Part shown: one piece after another, positions 1 through 5,027 of the stretch | How positions within the stretch are numbered: the stretch's first letter is position 1 | How the letters are laid out: each line of letters starts with the position of its first letter | Assembly (NCBI GenBank): GCA_023247875.1 | Contig: JAHFFQ010000016.1 | Span: 1-15,233, forward strand | From: Candidatus Omnitrophota bacterium | GTDB lineage: Bacteria; Omnitrophota; Gorgyraeia; Gygaellales; Profunditerraquicolaceae | DNA: 15,233 nucleotides | Reading direction: 5' to 3' | The notes under the pieces: generated by a model | The model's database searches: none | Seen by the model: only the letters and a program-made list of their open reading frames with translations | What the model was told of the DNA's origin: nothing | Program-made: the position numbers and the translations under genes

Positions 1-2
1 CG

Positions 3-593
3 TACATAGATGAAAAGGAAAAACTGATCAATTTCAAGTATTTTTTTACCAGGAAACTGATATTCGTAAAGGAGACCGACGCGACCGCTCTTTTCCCGGG
101 CGGCTTCGGCACCAATGACGAAGGGTTTGAAATGCTTACACTGACTCAAACCGGGAAGTCCAAGCCCAGGCCGATAGTTTTAATGGAGCCGCCGGGGTCA
201 GCCTATTGGGCTGATTGGAAACGTTTTGTGAATAACCACCTGCTTAAAGACGGGTTTATCAATAAGGATGATTTTAGCCTTTTCCGTATCGTAAAGAATA
301 TTGAGGAGGCGGTAAAATATATAGATGGTTTTTACCGGGTGTACCACTCCATAAGGTATGTTGCGGGATTGACCGTAATAAGGCTCAATAATGAGCTGAC
401 GGATAAGACATTGAGCTTGCTGAACCGGAAATTCAAAGATATCCTGATAAGCGGCGGGATAATCCATTCCCCGGCGACAAAAGAGGAGGTTGAAAACGGG
501 GAGTATCCGGATTTACCCCGGATTACCATGAATTTTAATATGCGTGACTACGGCAGGCTTTTTGAGATGATCGGGGCCATCAACAGGGATTAG
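3..593 (+). CDS. LOG-family nucleotide 5'-monophosphate phosphoribohydrolase, C-terminal part (5' end outside window)
   Basis: The reading frame is open from the left edge, so the N terminus and true start are missing. About 35 residues into the visible part is PGGFGTNDEGFE, the PGGxGTxxE signature of the LOG/'lysine decarboxylase-like' family, whose Rossmann-like fold cleaves the N-glycosidic bond of nucleoside 5'-monophosphates. The usual upstream nucleotide-binding half is off the window. After the signature the protein carries roughly 150 more residues, longer than in minimal LOG proteins, so it is a long-form member with a C-terminal extension. A start at the internal Met codon at 132 would remove the signature and can be excluded. 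The stop (591-593) lies 6 nt before the next gene, implying co-transcription. Family assignment is firm; substrate (purine/pyrimidine monophosphates or cytokinin-like nucleotides) is not visible. Confidence 0.85.
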   Translation, partial: YIDEKEKLINFKYFFTRKLIFVKETDATALFPGGFGTNDEGFEMLTLTQTGKSKPRPIVLMEPPGSAYWADWKRFVNNHLLKDGFINKDDFSLFRIVKNIEEAVKYIDGFYRVYHSIRYVAGLTVIRLNNELTDKTLSLLNRKFKDILISGGIIHSPATKEEVENGEYPDLPRITMNFNMRDYGRLFEMIGAINRD

Positions 594-599
594 GAAAAT

Positions 600-992
600 A
601 TGAACAATTCTGAAGGTAAAATAAAGCAGGGGAAAAAGATCCTGATCATTGAAGATGAGAATGAGCTTTGTGATTTTATCGGATTGAGGCTGGAGAGGAA
701 CGGTTTTGAGGTCATTGCGGCTAATGACGGCGTTGAAGGGTTAAATAAGGCCAGGGTTGAGAAACCGGATTTAATTATCCTTGACCTGATGCTGCCGAAG
801 ATGCCCGGTGAAGAGGTCTGTAAACAGGTGCGTAAAGATGCCGGGATCTGCGAAATTCCGATCATAATGCTTACCGCCAAATGCAGCGATGCCGACAGGG
901 TTATTGGTACGGTAATAGGGGCGAATGTTTACATGGCCAAGCCCTTTGAAGGGGCTAAGTTAATGCAGGCAATTAATGAACTGCTTGGATAA
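600..992 (+). CDS. Stand-alone response regulator receiver (CheY-like)
   Basis: This 130-residue protein is a single receiver domain with no output domain. The acidic pocket is E18/D19 (LIIEDEN), the phospho-acceptor is D62 (LIILDLMLP), the switch Thr is T92 (IIMLTAK) and the conserved Lys is K114 (MAKPFE). The segment before the Lys reads GANVYMAKPF instead of the more usual GADDYxxKPF. A 12-residue Lys-rich N-terminal extension precedes the first strand. The start is supported by TTAGGA overlapping the upstream stop codon; the spacing makes it the second gene of an operon with the LOG gene. It presumably accepts phosphate from a histidine kinase elsewhere and works by protein contact; the partner is unknown. 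Confidence 0.92.
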   Translation: MNNSEGKIKQGKKILIIEDENELCDFIGLRLERNGFEVIAANDGVEGLNKARVEKPDLIILDLMLPKMPGEEVCKQVRKDAGICEIPIIMLTAKCSDADRVIGTVIGANVYMAKPFEGAKLMQAINELLG

Positions 993-1015
993 AACCGCTC
1001 AAAGAAGGAAATTGC

Positions 1016-1043
1016 TTGAAATTATTTTAGAAAGCTCTATAAT
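1016..1043 (+). promoter_or_regulatory. Sigma70-type promoter of the zinc-ribbon gene
   Basis: A TTGAAA -35 box (1016-1021) and a perfect TATAAT -10 box (1038-1043) are separated by 16 bp. The expected start near 1050 leaves a leader of about 19 nt holding an AAAAGGAGG ribosome-binding site just before the ATG at 1069. The small gene can therefore be transcribed independently of the LOG/receiver pair. Confidence 0.75.
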
Positions 1044-1068
1044 TACTGAATAACTAAAAGGAGGCAAC

Positions 1069-1236
1069 ATGGCGTATCAACAGGGTGGTGGTGGATTCGG
1101 TGGGCCCAGGGAAATGCACAAGGCGGTTTGCGCGGAGTGCAAAAAGGAATGCGAAGTGCCTTTTAAACCCAGAGAGGGCGGCAAGCCGGTATTATGCAAG
1201 GAATGCTATTCAAAGAGTAAAGGGCAAAACCGTTAA
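1069..1236 (+). CDS. Small CxxC...CxxC zinc-ribbon protein
   Basis: A 55-residue protein with a very strong ribosome-binding site (AAAAGGAGG, 5 nt before the ATG). A Gly/Gln-rich N terminus is followed by two knuckles, C21-AE-C24 and C43-KE-C46, plus C28; the core contains CEVPFKPREGGKP. This matches the short 'CxxC-x17-CxxC' zinc-ribbon family common in candidate-phylum genomes, although here the spacer between knuckles is 18 residues. Zinc binding is inferred from the cysteines. The molecular role is unknown; small size, basic charge and strong expression signals would fit a nucleic-acid-associated or ribosome-associated protein, but nothing in the sequence proves it. It has its own promoter and terminator, so it is monocistronic. 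Confidence 0.85.
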   Translation: MAYQQGGGGFGGPREMHKAVCAECKKECEVPFKPREGGKPVLCKECYSKSKGQNR

Positions 1237-1242
1237 ATAAAG

Positions 1243-1289
1243 AGGCGTTTCTATTTTCTTATTGATGAGGATAGAGGCGCCTTTTTTTT
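1243..1289 (+). terminator. Rho-independent terminator after the zinc-ribbon gene
   Basis: Arms AGGCGTTTCTAT (1243-1254) and ATAGAGGCGCCT (1271-1282) pair over 12 bp with two G-U pairs, a 16-nt loop, and an uninterrupted T run to 1289. It lies only a few bases before the lexA -35 box and insulates lexA from upstream transcription. Confidence 0.85.
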
Positions 1290-1290
1290 C

Positions 1291-1320
1291 TTGACAAGCC
1301 ACACATTTGTGTGGTATACA
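1291..1320 (+). promoter_or_regulatory. lexA promoter with embedded inverted-repeat operator
   Basis: TTGACA (1291-1296) and TATACA (1315-1320, preceded by TGG and so an extended -10) are 18 bp apart. The spacer holds a perfect inverted repeat CCACACATTTGTGTGG (1299-1314, 7-bp arms around TT). A repressor bound here would block polymerase, the expected arrangement for LexA autorepression; that LexA binds it is an inference. The predicted transcription start, about 1326-1328, coincides with the ATG at 1328, so the message would be leaderless. Confidence 0.72.
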
Positions 1321-1327
1321 TGTAGGC

Positions 1328-1930
1328 ATGGAAGAGAAGCCGTATTTGACGCCGAAGCAGGAGAGAGTGCTTAATTTTATCCGCAAGAGGGTAAGGGAGA
1401 GGCTCCCTCCTACAATTCGCGAGATAGGGGAGGAGTTGGGATTTAAATCTACCGGAACAGTAAGGGATTATCTTAAGGTTTTAATGCAGAAAGGTTTGGT
1501 GAGGCGGATGAACAATAAATCCCGGGCAATTGAGCTGACTGAACGCGCAAGCTTCAAGATCCCCATAATTGGTACCATAATGGCCGGCAAGCCGAATCTG
1601 GCTTATGAGGAAATCCAGGGTTATGTTGATGCCGATGACCTCTTCCTCGGCCGCCTGGGCTTTGATGATGTTTTTGCTTTAAGGGTCAAAGGAGACAGCA
1701 TGATCGATGCCGGCATCCTGGATGGTGATGTCGCTATTATCAAGAAACGGCCCAATGCCGACAATAATGATATAGTTGCGGCACTCCTGGATAATAATGA
1801 AGTTACCTTAAAAAGGCTGCGCAGTAAATCCGGTAAGTTTCACCTGGAAGCCGCTAACGCGAATTACCCGCCAATCTTCGAAGAGTTCAAGGTCATCGGC
1901 AAGCTGATCACGGTAATAAGAAAATATTAA
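1328..1930 (+). CDS. lexA: LexA repressor (SOS regulator, self-cleaving)
   Basis: This 200-residue protein has the family's usual length. Residues 1-70 form the winged-helix DNA-binding domain (LTPKQERVLNFI, PPTIREIGEELGF, TVRDYLKVLMQKGLV). The self-cleavage site is A86-G87 (GTIMAGKP), the catalytic serine is S124 (KGDSMIDAGI) and the general-base lysine is K162 (VTLKRL), so RecA-stimulated autoproteolysis should be intact. The start at 1328 is chosen because an in-frame start at 1307 would lie inside the promoter/operator and add seven residues that LexA proteins lack. There is no Shine-Dalgarno sequence, consistent with a leaderless mRNA. It heads a cassette with a small hypothetical gene and a Y-family polymerase, a typical SOS mutagenesis context. 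Confidence 0.96.
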   Translation: MEEKPYLTPKQERVLNFIRKRVRERLPPTIREIGEELGFKSTGTVRDYLKVLMQKGLVRRMNNKSRAIELTERASFKIPIIGTIMAGKPNLAYEEIQGYVDADDLFLGRLGFDDVFALRVKGDSMIDAGILDGDVAIIKKRPNADNNDIVAALLDNNEVTLKRLRSKSGKFHLEAANANYPPIFEEFKVIGKLITVIRKY

Positions 1931-1948
1931 CCTAGGGACGGTTCTCAA
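1927..1948 (+). repeat. Palindromic-repeat fragment, first copy (22-bp direct repeat)
   Basis: A 22-bp sequence containing ACCTAGGGACGGTTCTCAA begins inside the lexA stop codon and recurs exactly at 2275-2296. It is followed by a degenerate GTGTCCCC, reminiscent of the CTGTCCCC arm of the complete element near 2305. This looks like a decayed copy of the dispersed palindromic element found intact upstream of dinB. Confidence 0.8.
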
Positions 1949-1974
1949 GCTAAAGCAGAAGTGTCCCCATCAAT

Positions 1975-2283
1975 ATGAATCAAAATAGTTTTAATCCTAA
2001 GGCGCGCTGGGATAGGTTTGAGCCGGAGAAAACCGGCTTTAATCCTGATGCCCTGAATGAGCGCATTGAAGTCATGGCCTATTTTAAGCACGCCAGGATC
2101 TTCCCCAAAAGCTTTTTCTGGCATGATAAAGAATATAATATTGAAACCATCACCTATAACTGGCAGGAGCGCAAAGGCCTTGCCCTGGTCAATTACTTTT
2201 CCGTGTTTTGCGCCGGCCAGCTTTACCAGATATCTTTTGATAATTCCACCTTCCGCTGGCAAATCGACAAAATCTTAACCTAG
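1975..2283 (+). CDS. Hypothetical protein between lexA and dinB (DUF6504-like)
   Basis: A 102-residue soluble protein with no signal peptide or membrane segment. The N-terminal 40 residues are basic and polar. The rest shows a tryptophan/aromatic pattern (FFWHDKEYNIETITYNW, then YFSVFCAG, YQISFD, FRWQIDKI) predicted as a small beta domain. This layout resembles DUF6504, a family known beside error-prone polymerases in other phyla; the resemblance is by eye and needs a profile search. There is no Shine-Dalgarno site before the ATG. The gene sits between two exact 22-bp repeats, and its last codons and TAG stop fall within the second copy. Its position between lexA and dinB suggests an accessory role in SOS lesion bypass. 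Confidence 0.7.
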   Translation: MNQNSFNPKARWDRFEPEKTGFNPDALNERIEVMAYFKHARIFPKSFFWHDKEYNIETITYNWQERKGLALVNYFSVFCAGQLYQISFDNSTFRWQIDKILT

Positions 2284-2352
2284 GGACGGTTCTCAACTCA
2301 ATCTTAACCTGTCCCCAGGGGACAGGTTAGCTTTGTGTTCAGAACCGTCCCT
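2275..2352 (+). repeat. Nested palindromic (REP-like) element, complete copy
   Basis: The outer arms AGGGACGGTTCT (2282-2293) and AGAACCGTCCCT (2341-2352) are perfect 12-bp inverted repeats. Inside them TAACCTGTCCCC (2305-2316) and GGGGACAGGTTA (2318-2329) form a second perfect 12-bp palindrome around one A. The left end repeats the 22 bp seen at 1927-1948. As RNA or single-stranded DNA it would form a hairpin within a hairpin. It spans the end of the 102-residue gene and the space before dinB. REP-type elements mobilised by Y1 (RAYT) transposases have this design; no transposase is present here. Confidence 0.85.
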
Positions 2353-2361
2353 GAATTGAAT

Positions 2362-3465
2362 ATGATACTGCACATTGATATGGATGCGTTTTTTGCCTCA
2401 ATTGAGCAGGCGATCAACCCCAGGCTTAAAGGCAAACCTTTGATCATCGGCTCACGAGCTAATAAAATGCGCACCGTGGTTTGCGCGGCCAGTTATGAGG
2501 CTAAGGCCCTGGGGATCCATTCCGGGATGCCTTCAGGTGAGGCCTTTGCCAGGTGTTCAAACCTTGAATTTGTGGCAGCGGACCAGGCCAAGTATATCTG
2601 GACTTCGGAACAGATATTTGACCTGCTTAAGGGCTATGATCTGCCTTTAAATTACGCCTCAATCGATGAGTTCCAGATGGAGCTGTCCGGGTACCAAAAC
2701 CCGGTAAGTTTGGGGAAGGAAGTCCAAGAGAAGATATATGCAAACTTTAACATTACTGCTTCGGTAGGGATTGCCGGGAATTGGCTTTTAGCCAAGCTGG
2801 CTTCCAAGCTGAACAAGCCGGATGGCCTGACCTTGATTGACGATTCAAACTTTGAAACTGTTTTACGTAAAGCGCCCCTGGATAAGCTCTGCGGCATGGG
2901 TGGTAAAAATGGCGCCGGCTTAATGGCCAAGGGTATAAAAACCTGCTGGGACTTATACCTGAACTTACCGGCATTTTTTAATGAAAATCCCGGTAAGTTT
3001 GATGAAAATTGCGGTAAGTCTGATGAAAAGCCTAAATCAATAAGCCATTCATATACTTTGCCGAAAGCCCAGATAAACCCCCAGGTTATTCTGGCCTGGA
3101 TCAGGCTTCTGTCAGAGATGGTTAGCGTAAGGCTCAGGCAGAAAAATTTAGTCAGCGCAACTGTGCATCTCTGGCTGAATGGCCCGGAAATCGGCAATTT
3201 CGGGGCCCAAAAGACGTATCAGGCAGCTGTCAATGACGGCTATGAGATATATCAGAGAGCCCTTAAAATAATGGCCAAATCAGGCCTTGAAAACTCAAGA
3301 GTAAGGGCAATTGGGGTCACCTGCGCGGGCCTTTCCAGGGGTATCTACCAGCCTTTACTTAGGGAAGAAATACGCAGGGAGGAGCTTATAAAGGCCTTAG
3401 ACCGCATAAATAACCGCTATGGAGAGGGGTCAATTTACCCCGCAATTACCGCTTTTACCCGCTAG
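2362..3465 (+). CDS. dinB: Y-family DNA polymerase (DinB/Pol IV-like), lesion bypass
   Basis: A 367-residue translesion polymerase. The palm metal ligands are D6 (HIDMDAFFASIE) and D102/E103 (ASIDEFQMELSG); the steric segment VVCAASYEAKALGI and the GNWLLAKLASKLNKPDG motif follow, then a helix-hairpin-helix region (LCGMGGKNGAG, GIKTCWDL) and a little-finger domain beginning near KSISHSYTLPK. SIDEF is unusual, since most Pol IV proteins have SIDEA. The linker before the little finger contains a tandem heptad, NPGKFDE-NCGKSDE (residues 209-222). The start at 2362 gives the standard N terminus; an in-frame GTG at 2335 would translate part of the palindromic element. No clear ribosome-binding site precedes it. 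It probably shares the LexA-controlled transcript. Confidence 0.9.
   Translation: MILHIDMDAFFASIEQAINPRLKGKPLIIGSRANKMRTVVCAASYEAKALGIHSGMPSGEAFARCSNLEFVAADQAKYIWTSEQIFDLLKGYDLPLNYASIDEFQMELSGYQNPVSLGKEVQEKIYANFNITASVGIAGNWLLAKLASKLNKPDGLTLIDDSNFETVLRKAPLDKLCGMGGKNGAGLMAKGIKTCWDLYLNLPAFFNENPGKFDENCGKSDEKPKSISHSYTLPKAQINPQVILAWIRLLSEMVSVRLRQKNLVSATVHLWLNGPEIGNFGAQKTYQAAVNDGYEIYQRALKIMAKSGLENSRVRAIGVTCAGLSRGIYQPLLREEIRREELIKALDRINNRYGEGSIYPAITAFTR
2986..3027 (+). repeat. 21-nt tandem duplication inside dinB
   Basis: Two in-frame 21-nt units (2986-3006 and 3007-3027), each ending GGTAAGTYTGATGAA, differ at three positions. They encode NPGKFDE and NCGKSDE in the flexible linker between the thumb and the little finger. 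Confidence 0.85.
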
Positions 3466-3756
3466 CCAAAATATTTGATTAAACGCAAAAAATCCAGAGA
3501 AGAAGCCGCATAAATCCTGCCTGAATTGTTAAGCTTAAAAAACAGCGGTAAGTTTAAGTAAAGAAGTTTTGCCTTTTCCACAGCTTAAGAACACAACTCA
3601 ATAACATCTTATCCTCCATTGGGTTAGATACACTTACACAAGATAGACAAGTTAACATAAGATATATTATAGGAAGTACACCTATAGGGAGGAAATGTGC
3701 CAAAACCGGCTTATGATAGCCGCTCAACCGGGATTTAGTAACCTTTATTTATGGGT
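3466..3756. other. Convergent intergenic region (291 bp) between dinB and the DUF134 gene
   Basis: There is no convincing gene. It holds an AT-rich stretch with a weak promoter-like TAGACA (3644-3649) and TATTAT (3665-3670), then AGGGAGGAA, an excellent ribosome-binding site, just before overlapping ATG (3695) and GTG (3697) codons that open only a 23- or 13-residue frame. A 9-bp inverted repeat AAAACCGGC/GCCGGTTTT (3702-3710 and 3770-3778) closes the region and reaches into the DUF134 3' end. No T-rich terminator for dinB is evident. Confidence 0.5.
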
Positions 3757-4095
3757 TTATATTTGATTTGCCGGTTTTTCGGAAAGATCCTGGCGGGAGC
3801 TGATCACATATTGGCCGCCCTGTATTCTAATGGCGGATCCGGTGGTTATCCCCTTTGCGACGGTTTTATGGGCCCTTCTTAATATCCGGCTAAAGGTTTG
3901 TTGGGAGATACGCATTGACTTGGCAGCCTCTTTTTGGGGTAAATCCTGGTGATCTGCCAGCCTTAGGGCCTCAAATTCATCCATCTTCAGCTCTACTTCA
4001 TCCGGCCTGCCTGCTCTGCCTCTCGGGCTGAATTGGCTGATTTTTGGGTCAACTTTGACTATTCTATACTTTTTAGGCCTGCCTCGAGGACGCAT
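3757..4095 (-). CDS. DUF134 / UPF0251 family DNA-binding protein with AT-hook-like N terminus
   Basis: A 112-residue protein matching UPF0251 (DUF134): ELKMDEFEALRLADHQ (residues 35-50), a sigma-region-4-like helix-turn-helix (LPQKEAAKSMRISQQTFSRILRRAHKTVA, given in part as QKEAAKSMRISQQTFSRI, about 52-80) and the family's SAIRIQGGQYV motif. The first residues, RPRGRPKK, are an AT-hook-type sequence, more basic than the family's usual start. It probably binds DNA as a small regulator; targets are unknown. Upstream is a pair of 20-nt direct repeats that could be its own operator. It lies 134 bp downstream of the EF-Tu-like gene, past a perfect hairpin, and may be separately transcribed. The ribosome-binding site is weak (GCAGGTAA). 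Confidence 0.88.
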   Translation of the reverse strand: MRPRGRPKKYRIVKVDPKISQFSPRGRAGRPDEVELKMDEFEALRLADHQDLPQKEAAKSMRISQQTFSRILRRAHKTVAKGITTGSAIRIQGGQYVISSRQDLSEKPANQI

Positions 4096-4126
4096 TTACC
4101 TGCTTTTACCTAAGTTTAACGCCTGG

Positions 4127-4180
4127 TTTATTATGAGTACCTACTTGCAATCAAAGGTGATTTATTATGGGTACTTACTT
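4127..4180 (-). repeat. Pair of 20-nt direct repeats upstream of the DUF134 gene
   Basis: TTTATTATGRGTACYTACTT occurs at 4127-4146 and 4161-4180, with two differences and a 34-bp period (about three helical turns). In gene orientation each unit contains CATAAT, a possible -10 box, so the repeats overlap the likely promoter. Regularly spaced copies suggest operator sites. Confidence 0.65.
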
Positions 4181-4193
4181 ATAAATAGTTATT

Positions 4194-4228
4194 TTTTAGG
4201 GCCTGCTTGAGCTTAACAGGCCCTAAAA
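4194..4228 (-). terminator. Perfect 12-bp hairpin after the EF-Tu-like gene (terminator-like, no T tail)
   Basis: TTTTAGGGCCTG (4194-4205) pairs with CAGGCCCTAAAA (4217-4228) around an 11-nt loop, 1 nt beyond the stop codon. In the - strand the stem is followed by AATAAC rather than a T run, so it may protect a 3' end or terminate weakly rather than act as a classical terminator. Confidence 0.55.
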
Positions 4229-4229
4229 T

Positions 4230-4646
4230 TTATAGCTTATAAACTTTATCGTGCTGCCTGACCCGGGAACTGACCAGTAACCCTATTTCATCCCCTTTTT
4301 TGGCGCTGGAAATATCAACCCGGTCGATCTGCATGGAGGTGATAAGCTGGGTCAGGTCAGTGGTGTGCCCCTTTATCTTTACTGTGTCCCCCATTGCCAG
4401 AGGACCCTTTAATTTTATTACCGCAGCCTGCACATGAGGGAAATAATGGGTGATTGAGCCGACAAGATTGCCCTCTTTTTTTACGGCCTTTTTAGCCGCA
4501 GCTCGCTTTTTCCCTGCGGGTTTCTTTTTTAGAAGAGGTTTCCTTCTGGCGGCTTTTTTAGCCGCTTTCCTGACCGGTTTCTTTACCGCTTTCTTTGACC
4601 TTTTCTTTGCCGCTTTCCTGACTTTCCTTTTTTTCTTTAAAGCCAT
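4230..4646 (-). CDS. Lys/Ala-rich histone-H1-like tail fused to an EF-Tu domain 2-like beta-barrel
   Basis: A 138-residue protein in two parts. Residues 1-58 are almost only Lys, Ala, Arg and Pro (KKAVKKPVRKAAKKAARRKP and similar), like bacterial histone-H1-type tails that bind nucleic acid. Residues 59-138 match the small 'translation elongation factor-like' family that resembles EF-Tu domain 2: GSITHYFPHVQAAVIKL, GDTVKIKGHTTDL, SMQIDRV, KKGDEIGL, VRQHDKVYKL. There is no GTPase domain. The ribosome-binding site is strong (AAGGAGGTG). It follows the DUF4870-like gene by 37 nt, the last member of the four-gene unit that includes ParA-CBM48. Stand-alone barrels of this type have no established function; with the tail it could be an RNA- or nucleoid-binding protein. 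Confidence 0.82.
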   Translation of the reverse strand: MALKKKRKVRKAAKKRSKKAVKKPVRKAAKKAARRKPLLKKKPAGKKRAAAKKAVKKEGNLVGSITHYFPHVQAAVIKLKGPLAMGDTVKIKGHTTDLTQLITSMQIDRVDISSAKKGDEIGLLVSSRVRQHDKVYKL

Positions 4647-4683
4647 AGCGACACCTCCTTATCAAATTATTCCCCGTTAAAGC

Positions 4684-5010
4684 TTAAAGGATGACCTTTT
4701 CGGATATTTCCGTTACAACCGGGATACGGCAGTATAGGCCCAGGCCAGCCTGGATGATCCCCCAGATTGAGACCAGCAGGAACAAGGCATACCCGAAAAT
4801 ACCGATTAACCAGCCCAATAAAGGTATGATCGAAAGTATGAATGCCGCCACCTCCATGACAAAAAGAACCAAGCCCTGCTTGGCATGGTAAAGGGCGAAT
4901 TTGTTCCCCTTTTTTAATACCAGGGTTATTATGCAAAGAAAAGAAACATAGGAGATTATTGCAAAAAACTTTCCTTCGCGCCTTTCCTGTTCATCGGGCA
5001 AGTTTGTCAT
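4684..5010 (-). CDS. Small membrane protein, DUF4870/Tic20-like
   Basis: A 108-residue integral membrane protein with about three hydrophobic segments (residues 16-34, 47-66, 68-92). KGNKFALYHAKQGLVLF between the first two resembles the conserved charged loop (xxFxxxHxKQAL) of DUF4870/Tic20-like proteins, and the tail LYCRIPVVTEI matches their C-terminal YRYPLxxxI. The family's function in bacteria is unknown. The start is supported by AAGGAAG upstream. It follows the ParA-CBM48 gene by 17 nt, so the two are almost certainly co-transcribed. Confidence 0.8.
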   Translation of the reverse strand: MTNLPDEQERREGKFFAIISYVSFLCIITLVLKKGNKFALYHAKQGLVLFVMEVAAFILSIIPLLGWLIGIFGYALFLLVSIWGIIQAGLGLYCRIPVVTEISEKVIL

Positions 5011-5027
5011 GGCTATCTTCCTTAAAA

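Noticed and set aside
1307..1327. Upstream in-frame start of lexA
   Set aside because: It lies within the operator and -10 box and would add residues not found in LexA; 1328 is the sensible start.
2335..2361. Upstream GTG start of dinB
   Set aside because: Its codons are the right arm of the palindromic element; starting at 2362 gives the standard polymerase N terminus. It remains possible, because neither start has a clear ribosome-binding site.
2652..3197. 181-residue - strand frame inside dinB
   Set aside because: Fully antisense to a well-supported polymerase gene, with no recognisable domain.
4450..4680. Hydrophobic Phe/Ala-rich frame on the + strand
   Set aside because: It is the antisense of the Lys/Ala-rich tail, where AAR and GCN codons read back as Phe/Leu and Ala/Gly.
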